Assembly (NCBI RefSeq): GCF_921293095.1
Contig: NC_060248.1
Location: forward strand, 75,213,243 to 75,277,242
Direction of reading: 5' to 3'
Length of the DNA: 64,000 nt
Source of the DNA: Ischnura elegans
Taxonomy: Eukaryota > Arthropoda > Insecta > Odonata > Coenagrionidae
Numbering within the stretch: position 1 is the stretch's first letter; each line of letters begins with the position of its first letter. Shown in pieces: positions 29,101 to 38,964 of the stretch. Made by a program: the position numbers and the translations under genes. Below the pieces are notes generated by a model that saw only the letters and a program-made list of their open reading frames with translations, was not told where the DNA came from and searched no databases.

Positions 29101-32100
29101 ATGCTGTTGCTTTTTCATTATTCAATGGAAGAAGGGCATTTGAAGGTTGGTGCATAAGGAAGAAAAATTGGAAGCGGTTTTAGGATTTCGTGGATAAATA
29201 GTTTTCAGGGTACGTTGTATCGAAAGCCACTGAATTCGTTTTTTCATTAAAAATGACTGCAAACATCGCTAGTCGAGCTGTATTCCACCAAATTAATTGA
29301 AACTGGCTAACCAGAAAAGGTTTAGAATATTTCTTTGCTCAATTAATTATAGATATTTTCGTAACACTGATAGTTTTTATGCGTTCAGTTATGGATCCAT
29401 GATAAAATAACTTAAATGGCAATTTCCACACTTTCAATACTAAATTCAACAACCGACCATGGTTTCAACACATTGTGTCATCAAGGTGATACAACCACCA
29501 CTCTATCCACATATAAAGGGGCATAAATACTGAGAAAGTGCTGTTTGTATAACCCTGACAATGACACAATGTGTTGAAACCATGGTCGGTTGTTGAGTGT
29601 TGTATTAACACTGTGGAAATTACCATTTGTGTTAGTTTATCATGGATATATCGAACTTCCACAAAATCGTGCCTGAAAAGATTTCATGCGTTCAGCCATG
29701 GAATATGTAATATCAGCTTCAGCCTATTTTGAACCATTATTGATTATGCAGACGATTTTAAATATTACCGACGGGATAGTTAAGACATAAATGCTGAATA
29801 TGTGAATAAATGAGAATTGCGGGTTATCCCACAGAAATGTCAAATAAACTTGTGAGAGTCCCTTTTCCTATATATTTTTAAAGTATTTTCCTATATATTT
29901 TTTTATCCTTAGTCTATATATTTTTAAAGTGATATAATTTTTTACGAAATAAAATACATCATCCACGACATCCTAAAACCAGTTCCCATTCATATTTTTC
30001 TTCCTCATATACCAACTTAGAAATGCCCCTCTTTCGTTGAATAATGAAAAAGCAAATACAGTAAAACCTCTTTACATCGTAATGGAGGGGACCAAAATTT
30101 GAGCAATTTGATGTATGGAGGTCACTATAGAGAGGTTTTAGTGATAGGTACCATTTTTTCATATCCTTTGGAAATGAAAGGCACTACTGTCTTTTAAACC
30201 ATTATATTTATGTGTTTAAACAATCATGCATGCATCAGTGAACATATATTTATTATTTAATAATTACAGAAAGCGAATGCTATCGCATGGTTTTTACCAT
30301 GATTCGAGAGAAAATGATGTGATCTCTCTCAATTCAACAGTCACTTAAAATGATTGGGACAGTTGGATGCCTTTTTCTTATTTACTGTTAGGTATGCTCT
30401 CATATTGAACAAAATGGCCAAAACTAACGATTAACGTGAGAAATACAGCATAATAAGGTATATAAGAAAAAAAAGAGTGAAACATTAATTGCTGAAAATG
30501 TCATTCCATGTACGTAATCACGGCTGCATTAATGGTCTCTTGTTGTCTCGGTACGTTTTGTGGAGGTAGTTAGGAGAGGTTTGCCTATAAATTTATATGT
30601 AAATCAGACGGGACCATTGGGGTGGTATGATATATGGAGGTTTATGATGTAAAGAGGTTCACTACATAGAGGTTTTACTGTAAAATATTCGTCAATAAAA
30701 TAGTTTAGATATGTGTATACACATTTTCCGTTTTGTCTGAAGGTGGCGGGGCAGGACGCCTCCTACTCGCTGCGTCGCCGCCCCCGGGCTCCCGCGCTCA
30801 ACTCCGTGGTGCACAAGTCCCTGCCGGACCTGAGCACGCCGCGCAAGAGCCCGCGCAACTCGGACGGGCGGGAGAGCAAGCGGAGCGAGGGCTACACGCG
30901 GCCCGCCACCCCCGTCGACATCCCCGACGAAGTGTTCCGCCAGAGCTCCGGAGAGTGGGTGGAGGACGGATGGGCCATGGGCCCCATGCCAACCATCCCG
31001 CCCCCGAGGCGGTACAGCGGCGGCGGGGGCAGCGGGAGCGGGGGCGGTGGGGGCGGGAGCAGCGGGGGTCGGTGCCACTGCTGCAACGGGCGCGGGGATG
31101 GGAGTGGGGGCGGAGGAGGTCGGGTGCGGCAGCGGTCGACGCCCAGCGAGAAGAGCATGGTGCGGCCGCCCGCGCCCGCCCTCGACTCCGACGACGACTC
31201 CCTCGACAACTCCGATGACGACATGGGCATGGCTGTGCAGAGACGGAGGCTGAGCGCCAGGTGGGCCTCGCATTCATTTCTCTCTTTCACCGGTTCGCTT
31301 TTTAAGATTTCACAAGATTTAATCCTGGTTTATGGAAAGAAATAGCAATAAATATGTACAATGTAAAAAGTTTACAACATTTTAATATCACAGTAATATT
31401 GGTATAGTAAACCTAACTTATAAGTAATTACTGGTTAAATTTTTTAAAAATCTTGAAATTGATCTCCTGAAAAATTAGGAAAATGGACATAGTGTCCTTT
31501 ACCTCGAGGTGCAGAAATATAAATTAGGATTATCGATGAAAACAGTTTATTTTGTAAATTAGGATATTTATTTTTATTCTTTTTCCGCCAGCCCATACAA
31601 GAAAGAGACTTTTTAAATTAGCGTAAATATAGAAATGAAAACTCAGAAAGAGCGTCAGTTGGTTCGCTACTCAAACTAGCGTAGTTCGACCTAGAATAGT
31701 CTGTAGTTGGGAATAGCTCTAATTCTGGTGACATTTACCAGTAACAAGCGAGGAAGTGTTGCCTATCAAGGGTAATAAAAACTATCGTAATAGGGTAGTT
31801 TCCTTCATCAAAGAAAACAAAAGGCATTGATGGCGATTCGTTACCCACCATTAGTGTATTCATAATACACAAATTATTTGGTTTTTGAAATACCGGTTTA
31901 GACGAATGGCAAGGGTCAAATTTTATCCTCATTTGAAAAAGGCCAGATTGGCGCCCATGCGATTCCACTCCACGTGACGTCACAGGGACCTAGTTTCTAC
32001 ACGAGAGGATAGGAGTTATGCATCGTCAGAGGCTACCAATGCATGCATGAGTCACAGAGCTCAGGGAAACATGTCTTAATAATCACCTATTAAAACTGGC

Positions 32101-33602
32101 TAAGGTCGGAAAGTTTTCTTCGCTTGATAAGGTATTAATAAACCTTTTTTAAGCCATGCGCTACCAGACAGGAAGGTACTCAGCTACCCGTTAGCATCCT
32201 GCGTCCTATCAGCGCTCAGAGCCTCGATCAAGGTCACCTACCAGGCGGGAGGGGGAACCAGAAATGCGTCGTACGGACTTTTTCCCTTCATTCCTACTTA
32301 CGCGTCGCGTTTTCGCGCGCTTGAAATTTTTCACTTTTCATTTGATCGCGAAAAATAGATATCGTCATTTAAAAATCTAAAAGCGTGAAATACGTACTCC
32401 AGGAGTACGTATTTCACGCTTTTAGATTTTTAAGCAATAAAAAAATAATAGGAAACCACCCTATTATAAAATTCGTCTGTACTCGCGGGAGACTTCGCAA
32501 GAATTTGACCGCTGCCGACTAATCCTTGGTCGTTTCTATTATATTCTATTATATATTTCTATTGACTTCAGTTGGAAGTTAGATCGTCTATGAATACTCG
32601 ACTTTTCATACATTTTGGTCTGTACCAGAGGGAGAAGAAATTTTAGAATGCCATTATTTTTTCTGCTAGTTTCTGAAGACCTTAGTGCTTAAATTCACCT
32701 GCGGAGTGAAAGAAAAAGAAATTTTTTTTTCTCTGCGGATGTTTCGCACAATTTGTGCATTGTGGGTGACTCCCGTAAAAGTTATCACCGTGGCTAGTCC
32801 CGGTATACTTAAAACTAGTCAAGAGAAACACCTCTAGGTGTTCTAAGTCCGGGCCTGCTCTCCGGCAGTGGAGAATCCTGGTCAAGGCGAAAGACTTTCT
32901 CTGTGGATTTTTCGCACAATTTTTGCACTGCGGGTAAATTTTTAATTATCCTTAACGTTTTAAGTATAATATCAACATTACTGGTTTCACTGGTTTGTGG
33001 CTCTAAAATCTCATTTACACATCTCCACTCACAGGGTATCGCCGCCACCTCGCCACCGGCCCATCCTCCGGTCCAAATCGGACATCAGCCACCGCTATTC
33101 CCGGCCCGCCAACTCCGGCATCAACAGTCCCTACCCGCCGGCGCCATCTTCCTCGTCCGCCCCGGGACCCGAGCTCCCAGTGACCCCCATTCGCCGAAGA
33201 CCCTTACCGCCGCCGCCAATCCAGCAGCAGCAGCCTTGCTATTCCCCGCCACCACCGCCCATGACCCCGCGGTCGAGCGCCGACCTGGAGCGCTTCTTCG
33301 ACCGCCTCGGCCTGGGGAACGAGAACTCCTCGCCCTCGGCGCCTTCCTCGCCCTGTCCCTCCTCCCCGCCGGTGTTCTTCGACAGCGTCAGTTCCGTGGA
33401 CTCGTGGCCGGGGAATGGCGGCGTCGGTATGCCGCGGGAGAGCGGGGAGTCCGGGGGTGGCGGCGGCCGTTGGCGGGAAGCGATGCCGCCCGGCTCCGAG
33501 CCCTCCATCGTGGAGAGAAATGCCCGGATCATCAAGTGGCTGTGCAACTGCCGGAAGGCCCAGCTGGGCGGCGGCGGAGGCGGCGTCGGAACTAGTCGAT
33601 GA
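19565..33602 (+). CDS. FAM110-family protein gene, spliced, 5' end missing
   Basis: The coding sequence joins 19,565-20,180, 24,236-24,647, 30,743-31,260 and 33,035-33,602, giving about 700 codons without the N-terminal exon. Phases agree at every junction (split Arg, phase 0, split Arg) and all introns are GT-AG. Family identity rests on both ends. Exon 1 has the KRKSAVELLAESKAFYVKS block, followed by KQEL. The last exon has ILRSKSDISHRYSR, a DLERFFDRLGLGN segment, PPVFFDSVSSVDS and the terminal block SIVERNARIIKWLCNCRKAQ, matching the conserved FAM110 C-terminal domain. Vertebrate members of roughly 300-370 residues associate with centrosomes, spindle poles and microtubules; that role here is inferred. 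This protein is about twice as long because of low-complexity Pro/Ala/Gly/Asp-rich insertions. The exons are strikingly GC-rich against AT-rich introns. Recognition of the family is from memory of the motifs, not a search. Confidence 0.82.
20181..24235 (+). other. FAM110-like intron 1
   Basis: AT-rich intron of about 4.06 kb. It contains two loosely similar segments at about 20,780-21,000 and 21,680-21,960 (shared TAAAAATATC and CTCGGTACAATG-like blocks), suggesting an old local duplication. It also has an imperfect hairpin at 21,180-21,255. A moderately GC-rich patch at about 22,030-22,340 and another at 22,980-23,080 have no coding or repeat identity I can name. Confidence 0.6.
21180..21255. 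repeat. Imperfect 25 bp inverted repeat (hairpin)
   Basis: Left arm 21,180-21,204 and right arm 21,231-21,255 pair at about 21 of 25 positions around a 26 bp loop. The ends are CCCCGT and ACGGGG and the inner ends are CCCGCAT and ATGCGGG. It lies in a local GC-rich island in FAM110-like intron 1. Transposon remnant or structured RNA cannot be told apart. Confidence 0.6.
24236..24647 (+). CDS. FAM110-like exon B (Ala-rich helix and acidic tract)
   Basis: The acceptor is CTTCCGTAG at 24,235 and the donor ACG|GTAAGT at 24,648. The first base completes the split Arg codon from exon A, and the exon ends in phase 0. The protein has a charged Ala/Glu-rich segment likely to form a helix (REEEEAAEAERRSAHAAAAQ onward), a Gln run (CAG/CAA codons) with flanking Arg, then a long Asp/Glu tract. 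None of these blocks is diagnostic alone. Membership follows from phase fit, composition and order. A 217-codon open frame runs antisense to this exon and is a composition artefact. Confidence 0.72.
24793..25018 (-). mobile_element. Non-autonomous PLE-related fold-back element 1
   Basis: Near-perfect inverted arms of about 77 bp (from 24,835 and ending 25,018) surround a short spacer. Each arm includes the block ACCGACCATGGTTTCAACA or its complement. On the minus strand the right side extends past the arm by about 42 bp (24,793-24,834) and reads AACTTCCACAAAATCGAGCC. This aligns with the 3' tail of the PLE fragment at 42,867-42,900. The element is flanked by a perfect 9 bp duplication TCTTATGTG (24,784-24,792 and 25,019-25,027). 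It has no open frame. It lies in FAM110-like intron 2. Confidence 0.75.
25863..26092. repeat. Tandem duplication, unit of about 115 bp
   Basis: Two adjacent units share TTTTCGTTCC at their starts, then CTTGTTTCAC plus GTCAA, TTAATTATTTTATTTATTTT and TCCGTAGTAATA. Divergence is moderate. Non-coding intronic repeat. Confidence 0.75.
29396..29685 (+). mobile_element. Non-autonomous PLE-related fold-back element 2
   Basis: Arms of about 85 bp (29,397-29,481 and 29,560-29,644) are inverted around a centre containing CTCTATCCACATATAAAGG. A unique 3' extension (29,645-29,685, with AACTTCCACAAAATCG) matches the corresponding extension of fold-back element 1 and the PLE tail near 42,870. Flanks form an imperfect 17 bp direct repeat (29,379-29,395 and 29,686-29,702; 15 of 17), read as a target-site duplication. 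The right half contains a hammerhead-like motif at 29,551-29,591. No open frame is present, so it must have moved in trans. Confidence 0.75.
29551..29591 (+). ncRNA. Hammerhead-ribozyme-like motif, probably decayed
   Basis: Order of parts on the + strand: AACC (stem I), CTGACAA in place of the core CTGANGA, T, GACA/TGTT stem II with a 5-base loop, GAAA, ACC/GGT stem III with a 2-base loop, then C as the cleavage-site base, and GGTT closing stem I. The core G at position 8 is A here, which should impair cleavage. The C-G-A to C-A-A change fits loss of a CpG. A related copy lies in the PLE fragment (42,786-42,823). On the minus strand at 29,451-29,488 the core reads TTGATGA. PLEs are known to carry hammerhead motifs. 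Confidence 0.45.
30059..30680. mobile_element. pogo/Tigger-like MITE (622 bp)
   Basis: The left end is CAGTAAAACCTCTTTACATC and the right end, read inward on the other strand, is CAGTAAAACCTCTATGTAGT. It is flanked by TA on both sides, as expected for Tc1/mariner-pogo elements. Subterminal repeats of ATGGAGG and AAAGAGGTT occur near both ends. There is no transposase frame. Confidence 0.8.
30743..31260 (+). CDS. FAM110-like exon C (Ser/Pro-, Gly- and Asp-rich)
   Basis: The acceptor is CTGAAG at 30,742 and the donor CAG|GTGGGC at 31,261. It starts in phase 0 and ends with AG of a split Arg. It encodes basic Ser/Pro-rich sequence with HKSLPDLSTPRKSPRNSDGR, then TPVDIPDEVF, a long Gly/Ser run with a Cys pair (RCHCCNGRG), and an acidic LDSDDDSLDNSDDD stretch near the end. 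The SLPDLSTP and RKSP sites look like possible proline-directed phosphorylation sites, which is inference. Continuity with exon D is supported by the restored Arg codon. Confidence 0.75.
31791..32463. mobile_element. TIR element of uncertain superfamily
   Basis: The left end TAGGGTAGTTTCC and the right end (other strand) TAGGGTGGTTTCC form a 13 bp terminal inverted repeat with one mismatch. Flanks are TAA and TTA, so the duplication is either TA or a degenerate TWA. The latter would suggest PIF/Harbinger. The interior is non-coding and includes a GC-rich tract at about 32,220-32,350 and the palindrome near the right end. Confidence 0.55.
32369..32433. repeat. 65 bp near-perfect palindrome
   Basis: Arms 32,369-32,400 and 32,402-32,433 are exact reverse complements over 32 bp, separated by one base at 32,401. 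The inner sequence is ATACGTACTCC/GGAGTACGTAT. It could extrude as a cruciform, or form a hairpin in pre-mRNA of the FAM110-like gene. Confidence 0.95.
33035..33602 (+). CDS. FAM110-like exon D (conserved C-terminal domain, stop)
   Basis: The first base completes the split Arg codon. It encodes about 189 residues ending at TGA (33,600-33,602). Motifs in order are ILRSKSDISHRYSR (about residue 10), a proline-rich stretch, DLERFFDRLGLGN (about residue 90), PPVFFDSVSSVDSW and, about 25 residues from the end, SIVERNARIIKWLCNCRKAQ, followed by a Gly run. The RSKSDIS and ERNAR-IKWL blocks are what identify the FAM110 family; the rest is variable. This is the best-supported exon of the gene. Confidence 0.85.
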
Positions 33603-36600
33603 TGCGGAGGACTTCCCCACTCGCGGGAGCTGTGAAGAGCGGGGATTTAAAAGAATTAACCACGGGAGAGGAATCTCCAAAAAGACTTGTCCTTGTATTG
33701 AGAGGATACAACGATAATTATAATCATTAACACTGCCTGCGTTTTTGTGACTCAGGACTGCGTTCTCTGTTTCAGCCCTTTTCTTCTTCCTCTTACTTTT
33801 CCTATCTACCATATTTACTGTGGAGGATGTCAGTTGGTGTCTTTGTCTTCTCACTTCAAGAGTGGCATAGTGTCAGTTGATGTGATTTTTCTACTTTAAG
33901 CACAACTGCGACTTAATGCTACCCAGCGGAGATTACTGCAAATGTGTCGAACACATTTTTGCTCCGCCAGCTTCTCTTTTGCGAATTTCATAAGATTGAA
34001 GATTCCAATGAGTTTCAATATTGTTCAAAATGAGAAAAATTATTTGTTTTCTTTTAAATAATGCCTTCTCTTTGCACTGTTGAAAATTTCATAGCCTGTT
34101 TGCTGTCCCAGTCTACCACTTTGTTTCATTTTCTGCTATTAACATCTTATTTAACAACTCCTTGAGTTCTCTAATCTCTGTTTTCCCATCTATTTTCCTA
34201 TATGTAATAATGTTCTATGATGATATTTCCTATCTGGGGCAGCATTTTTTATACTATGTTTTACTCAGACAGGTCAGTCTATTTAATGTGTTTCTATGAG
34301 TCATTTTATATGGATAGTCAGGGATGTCAACGTTCTGTTCTCCATGGAATACAGTGTGAATACATATGTACTGTTATATGCTGCTATCTACGTGGATACT
34401 TCAGGTTACATGAATATTACATTAATAATTTTAGAAACTGCATTTGACTGTTGAGTGAATGCTGGACATAACTCAAGTCTTCATGGTCAGTGAATAGATT
34501 TTCTAAGTACATATGAAGCGATATGTATATGTCTAATTGATTATACCATTGAAATCCTTATGTTCTCCAACAGTAATGTAATAAGTTAAATTCAATAGCT
34601 AATAGTGTTTGATAAATGGTGATGTAGAGACTAATAATAGCCTCCAATTGCGTGCTCTTTGAATTTGTATATCATATGAGAACCCCTAGTAGACAGGTAG
34701 GGGTTGTATTAAGAGATTCCATTGCCATGTAGGGCTCACACTATTACAGTTGTAATATTTAGTCTCTTAATTCCCCAAATACTCATAATCGAAAAACTGG
34801 GGATTGAAATGGCGATTTTTATCAGTCACACTGTCATCTATCTTCCTCATAGTGTTAAATGTGATGTTATTTTGTGTTTATATGTTGTCTAGATCATTAG
34901 TTAATAGTGCAGACCTTTCTCCTTTTACTACATAATTGTCATTTGCATGAATGGCTTTTTTCATGTTCTTTCTCAAGAAGGGTTCATTACCAAAGGAAAA
35001 TATAAATTTTGCTTATCTTCCTGGAAATCTTAGGTGCTATCAGATTAATAATATATCAATGATTAGATCAGGTGGCTGTAACAAGCAAAAGCCAGTTGAC
35101 ATTTGGAATTAAAAGTGTGCAGAAATACTTTCCAAAGAATGTAAACAGTTTCCATGTGATTGTCCTAGTTGCAGATTAGTCAGCAAAACAGGACCACAGA
35201 TACCTCTGTGATGCCTATTTTTTCTCATTAGCAAGATAGAGCACCATCTATCACATAAGAATATGGTAATTTTATCTGTGATGAAGTATGTTATTGGTGC
35301 ATAGAAATAAATGGAATGTAGTATTCTGGTTTAATTTTTTTTAGAATTTCTTAATTGATCTATTACATTTTACAACTAATATCAGCCTTACTAGTTGGTA
35401 TTTAGTGTTTCATGGGGTTCTAATCACTGCCAACATAGAAACTGTCCTAATAGTCATTGTTTGTTGAATTCATTGGTTATTTTGAAAAATTGGTAAATTA
35501 GTTTTTGAAAACAGGACAGTAATTCACAAGTGCGTTTTGTGTCCTAAATCATGCTTTTCTTTGTATATGTTTGGACAAGGCTCAATGGTCAGACCAAATG
35601 GCTTCTTACAAGAAAATACTGTTAATGTATTTTTATTGTTTCGTGTCTATTGGCTGAGGTTGAAGGAGTAGCACCACTGTGTCTTTAAGGCCATTGGCCA
35701 TTTTGATTGTATGTACATTCCACAGTCGATGACAAAAGTAAGATGAGCCAAGTTAAGTCGTTGTCATGATATGCTGAGTTTCGAATTGCATCAATTAGAT
35801 TCTTCCAGGTGAATAACCAATGAGACCAATTTCTAATGCATTGGCATTGGAGACTTTGACACTTGACAAAGATGAAATGACTTTTGCTTAAATGAAGTGA
35901 TATAGTAGTATCCTAGGGAAATGATTCATCGCTGAATGCTTTTATTTGCCCTAAAGAGCAAAATTTGCTAGAGTCAATTTTTTTATCCTGATGAATATTT
36001 TTTTAAAATGAGAACTTGGGTTTCAAGGTTAATGCAATTTATATCATAACAATTATATTCATGGGCATTGCTAATTCATGATCTTCTAAGTAACATCATC
36101 CAATAATTTTAATGAGGCTCCTTTTTAACTTTAAGATGCATGATTTCATTTTCCCTAACGCATTGTATCAACGTTAATTATAGAAGGGCAAGGAAGTAGT
36201 TACTTTAAAATCGATAGTTGCAATTTCGATATGGACTTGACCAATGATTTGCCACTTTCAATGGAGTTAGCAACAAGAAGAGATGCTAGCTGAGTGTCTT
36301 AACTTAGTTGCCCTAGCACATGTTGTTATGTCAGTACTGTGTACTGTGTAGACTCAAGGATTGTGATTCATTAGCTGAGAAAATATAGGTAAATGTAGTT
36401 AAGTTTGTAGTTGAAATGAGCGCATTATGCTGCTTTTAAAGCTGCATTTTTGTGCTACTTCACTTGAAAGCACCATGTGCAAGGTTTACATTGCTCAGGA
36501 TACAAACTAAGATCATGCATAGAAAATAAAGGTCTAGCCAAAAATTGCAGTCAACGGAATTCATAATATCTTTCACTTTGTATCGGTTTCTTTAAAAATC

Positions 36601-37780
36601 ATGTAGTAGAGGTTCAGAAGATTTAGTCCAAAATGAAGATTCTTGGAATGACATTGCCTTTATCCTATGCCAAATTTAGTAGTTACACTCTCCTTTTTTT
36701 TAAATTGCCATTGACGTTTTGTTTGTTTCCACAAGCAGCCTAAAATAGGTGAAAATAATTGAAAAAATCTCTACAAAATGGCATAATTTTTTTAACATTC
36801 TAAGGATATTATTTTCTACTCCAGCCTAATTTCTTTACTCATGCATAACAGGAGTCCAAACTAGCTATGTACCAGTTGGCATTTTTTTTTCTAACACAGT
36901 AAACTTTTAGTGGAAGTCAGCTGTGATTTTTGGCCCTAGTCATTTCAATGGATATTGACATATACAGTTAGACCGATATGGTTATCATTAAGATTGCCTA
37001 TGTTTTGTGGCACTTTTAAAAATATTGGTGTCTGTGTGTGAATTCTGAAGTAAATTTGAATGGATCAGTATGAATTTATTTATTGCAGAGGGTAGTAGTG
37101 TCTTGTGTGCTTACAGAAAACTCATTACAATTGACTAAATAAAAATATCTCTACTAAAGATTAAATTAATATCTATATGTGGAATGAGTTGAGATGAGTT
37201 TTCCCTCTCTCATATGCAACCCATAATTAAAGCTGTTTAGGATTCAAATGGAAAATAATGTGATTGCTTCATGTGTCTTGAGTCTTTATTTTTGTCAAAT
37301 GCAAGTTAAGTTTAAATGGATATTTCCATAAATATGAGCTTATTGATAGGATGGATAAATACATCTTTGCTATATAAGGCTTCATTGGTTTGAAATGAAA
37401 CTGTGTTAGTCTAAGTTATTGCTGTGAACTTGTTTTAAAATGTCAAAATTACTGTTCATAGCAGAGATATGAAGATGAGTAACCTAACTTATGTTTATTC
37501 TCTAGAATGGAAATAAAAATATTGACTGAAACAATATATCTACCAATGGATTTTTTTTTAATCTTACGTTCTCCATTTCTTTTGTATCCCATTGATATTC
37601 CTGCAGCAACTTACGATGATGAGAGAATGTTAACTTAAAATAAGTTCATGGATGTGAACTGATGTATTTCACCAGTAAAATGAATCAATAACATATTGAG
37701 TCACCTTCCATCCATACATACCTTGTTTATACCATTCCTTTTACTGACCACTGCTTATTGGTGCATATACCACAATTATG
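33603..37780 (+). other. Probable FAM110-like 3' UTR and intergenic DNA
   Basis: About 4.2 kb of AT-rich sequence without recognisable transposons or coding frames, cleaner than most of the window, which suits a long 3' UTR followed by spacer. AATAAA motifs occur at several places, for example 37,138-37,143. Which one is used cannot be decided from sequence. Confidence 0.4.
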
Positions 37781-37949
37781 CCGTATTTCTCCGAATATAG
37801 TCCCCCTCTGAATATAGTTCCCCCCCCCCTAATTTTGAGGCTTCAGTTTTGGGAAAAGTTAAAAAAATGCATTTGAATATGGTCCCCCTCTTTATTTTTA
37901 CCACAGGCATTTTTGGAAAAAAAGGGGGACTATATTCAGACATATACGG
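37781..37949. mobile_element. pogo-like MITE (169 bp)
   Basis: The left end CCGTATTTCTCCGAATATAG plus a C-run and the right end (other strand) CCGTATATGTCTGAATATAG plus a C-run form 26 bp imperfect inverted repeats. The first bases match the end of the 1.4 kb pogo-type element at 49,594. Both sides carry TATG (37,777-37,780 and 37,950-37,953). A plain TA duplication is usual for pogo, so the extra TG may be chance. Non-coding. Confidence 0.75.
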
Positions 37950-38653
37950 TATGTATTTCCCTCCTACATTATTCCTAATAATATCCTCTACATGTTCTGG
38001 TATCATTACCATAGTTGTTCACTACAAAATGCATAAATATGATATTTTCCTGAGAATACTCATTAACATGTGCAGTTATACCTCTCTAAAATTACATTGT
38101 TGGTAATTTTTTTCCATAGGAGGAATTCGAAGAACTGATGTGCTCAATTGCCTTGAATACTCATGTTAGATACAACACTGCGTGGTAATGTACTTTGAAA
38201 GCATGTTGCTGGCTGGAATTCAGATTTTCTCAATCAGCTGGCTGAGAACCATCTTTTTCAAAATTTTTGTTATAATTCCCCTGGAATAAGATTTTTTTTG
38301 CCTATGATGCTCAAATGCATTTGATTTTTTATTGTGGTCATTAGTCCATGGACTTAATTTTCACATCCCAGGGTCATTTAAATGAAATACTTTCATCATT
38401 CACCCGCAGGATTTTGCTTCTTAACTCTTTATCGTCAGGTGTGACGAATTTGGTATCTATTTCTATCAGTTGCTCAAGAAATCTGAGCCTTGCACTCGGC
38501 CTGCAAGTCTCTTGCGGCTCCCAAGTCTCCTGACCTGCAACCTTCTCTAAGAAACTTGTAACTGGACACGAAAATTAATTCACTGTGGCTGCCTCAGTTA
38601 GATCGTGCAAGAGATCTCTCGAGAGAGGGCATATCCTGAAAGTTCCATATTGA

Positions 38654-38964
38654 CACGTTACGTACGGATGGCGAGAATTCTCGTCATTTTTTTCCTGAAC
38701 GTTCTGGACGGATGACGAAGATTCTCGTCATTTAGGCACGTCAACCTAAACAATTTTAAAGCGTACAATACGTAACCGTTAGTACGCTTTCAGTTGCTGT
38801 TCGTTATTCATAATGAATTGATGCATCATAACGTTTTATTGGATAAAGTTTTATTCTAGACATTAGCTTTTTAACCATGTTTAAACCAAGGCATTACGCC
38901 CTATTAAGCACATATTTCCAATCTCGGCGTTCCTAGGAATTTAAATACCCCGGTACGCAACGTG
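38654..38964. mobile_element. piggyBac-like MITE (311 bp)
   Basis: The ends CACGTTACGTACGG and (other strand) CACGTTGCGTACCGG pair. Flanks TTGA and CTAA are each one base from the TTAA target of piggyBac. Two internal blocks near the left end (GGCGAGAATTCTCGTCAT and GACGAAGATTCTCGTCAT) are self-complementary and repeated, as in piggyBac subterminal regions. Non-coding. Confidence 0.7.

Larger units (their letters stand above)
24648..30742 (+). other. FAM110-like intron 2
   Basis: An intron of about 6.1 kb rich in insertions: fold-back elements at 24,793-25,018 and 29,396-29,685, a tandem duplication at about 25,863-26,092 and a pogo-like MITE at 30,059-30,680. A moderately GC-rich segment at about 28,080-28,640 has no coding or repeat signature I can identify. 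The MITE ends only 62 bp before the exon C acceptor. Confidence 0.65.
31261..33034 (+). other. FAM110-like intron 3
   Basis: Intron of about 1.77 kb. It contains a 0.67 kb TIR element (31,791-32,463) with a 65 bp near-perfect palindrome inside it (32,369-32,433). It also has two related blocks of about 40 bp at 32,731-32,770 and 32,899-32,937 that share TTTCGCACAATTT. The acceptor is CCACTCACAG at 33,034. Confidence 0.65.
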
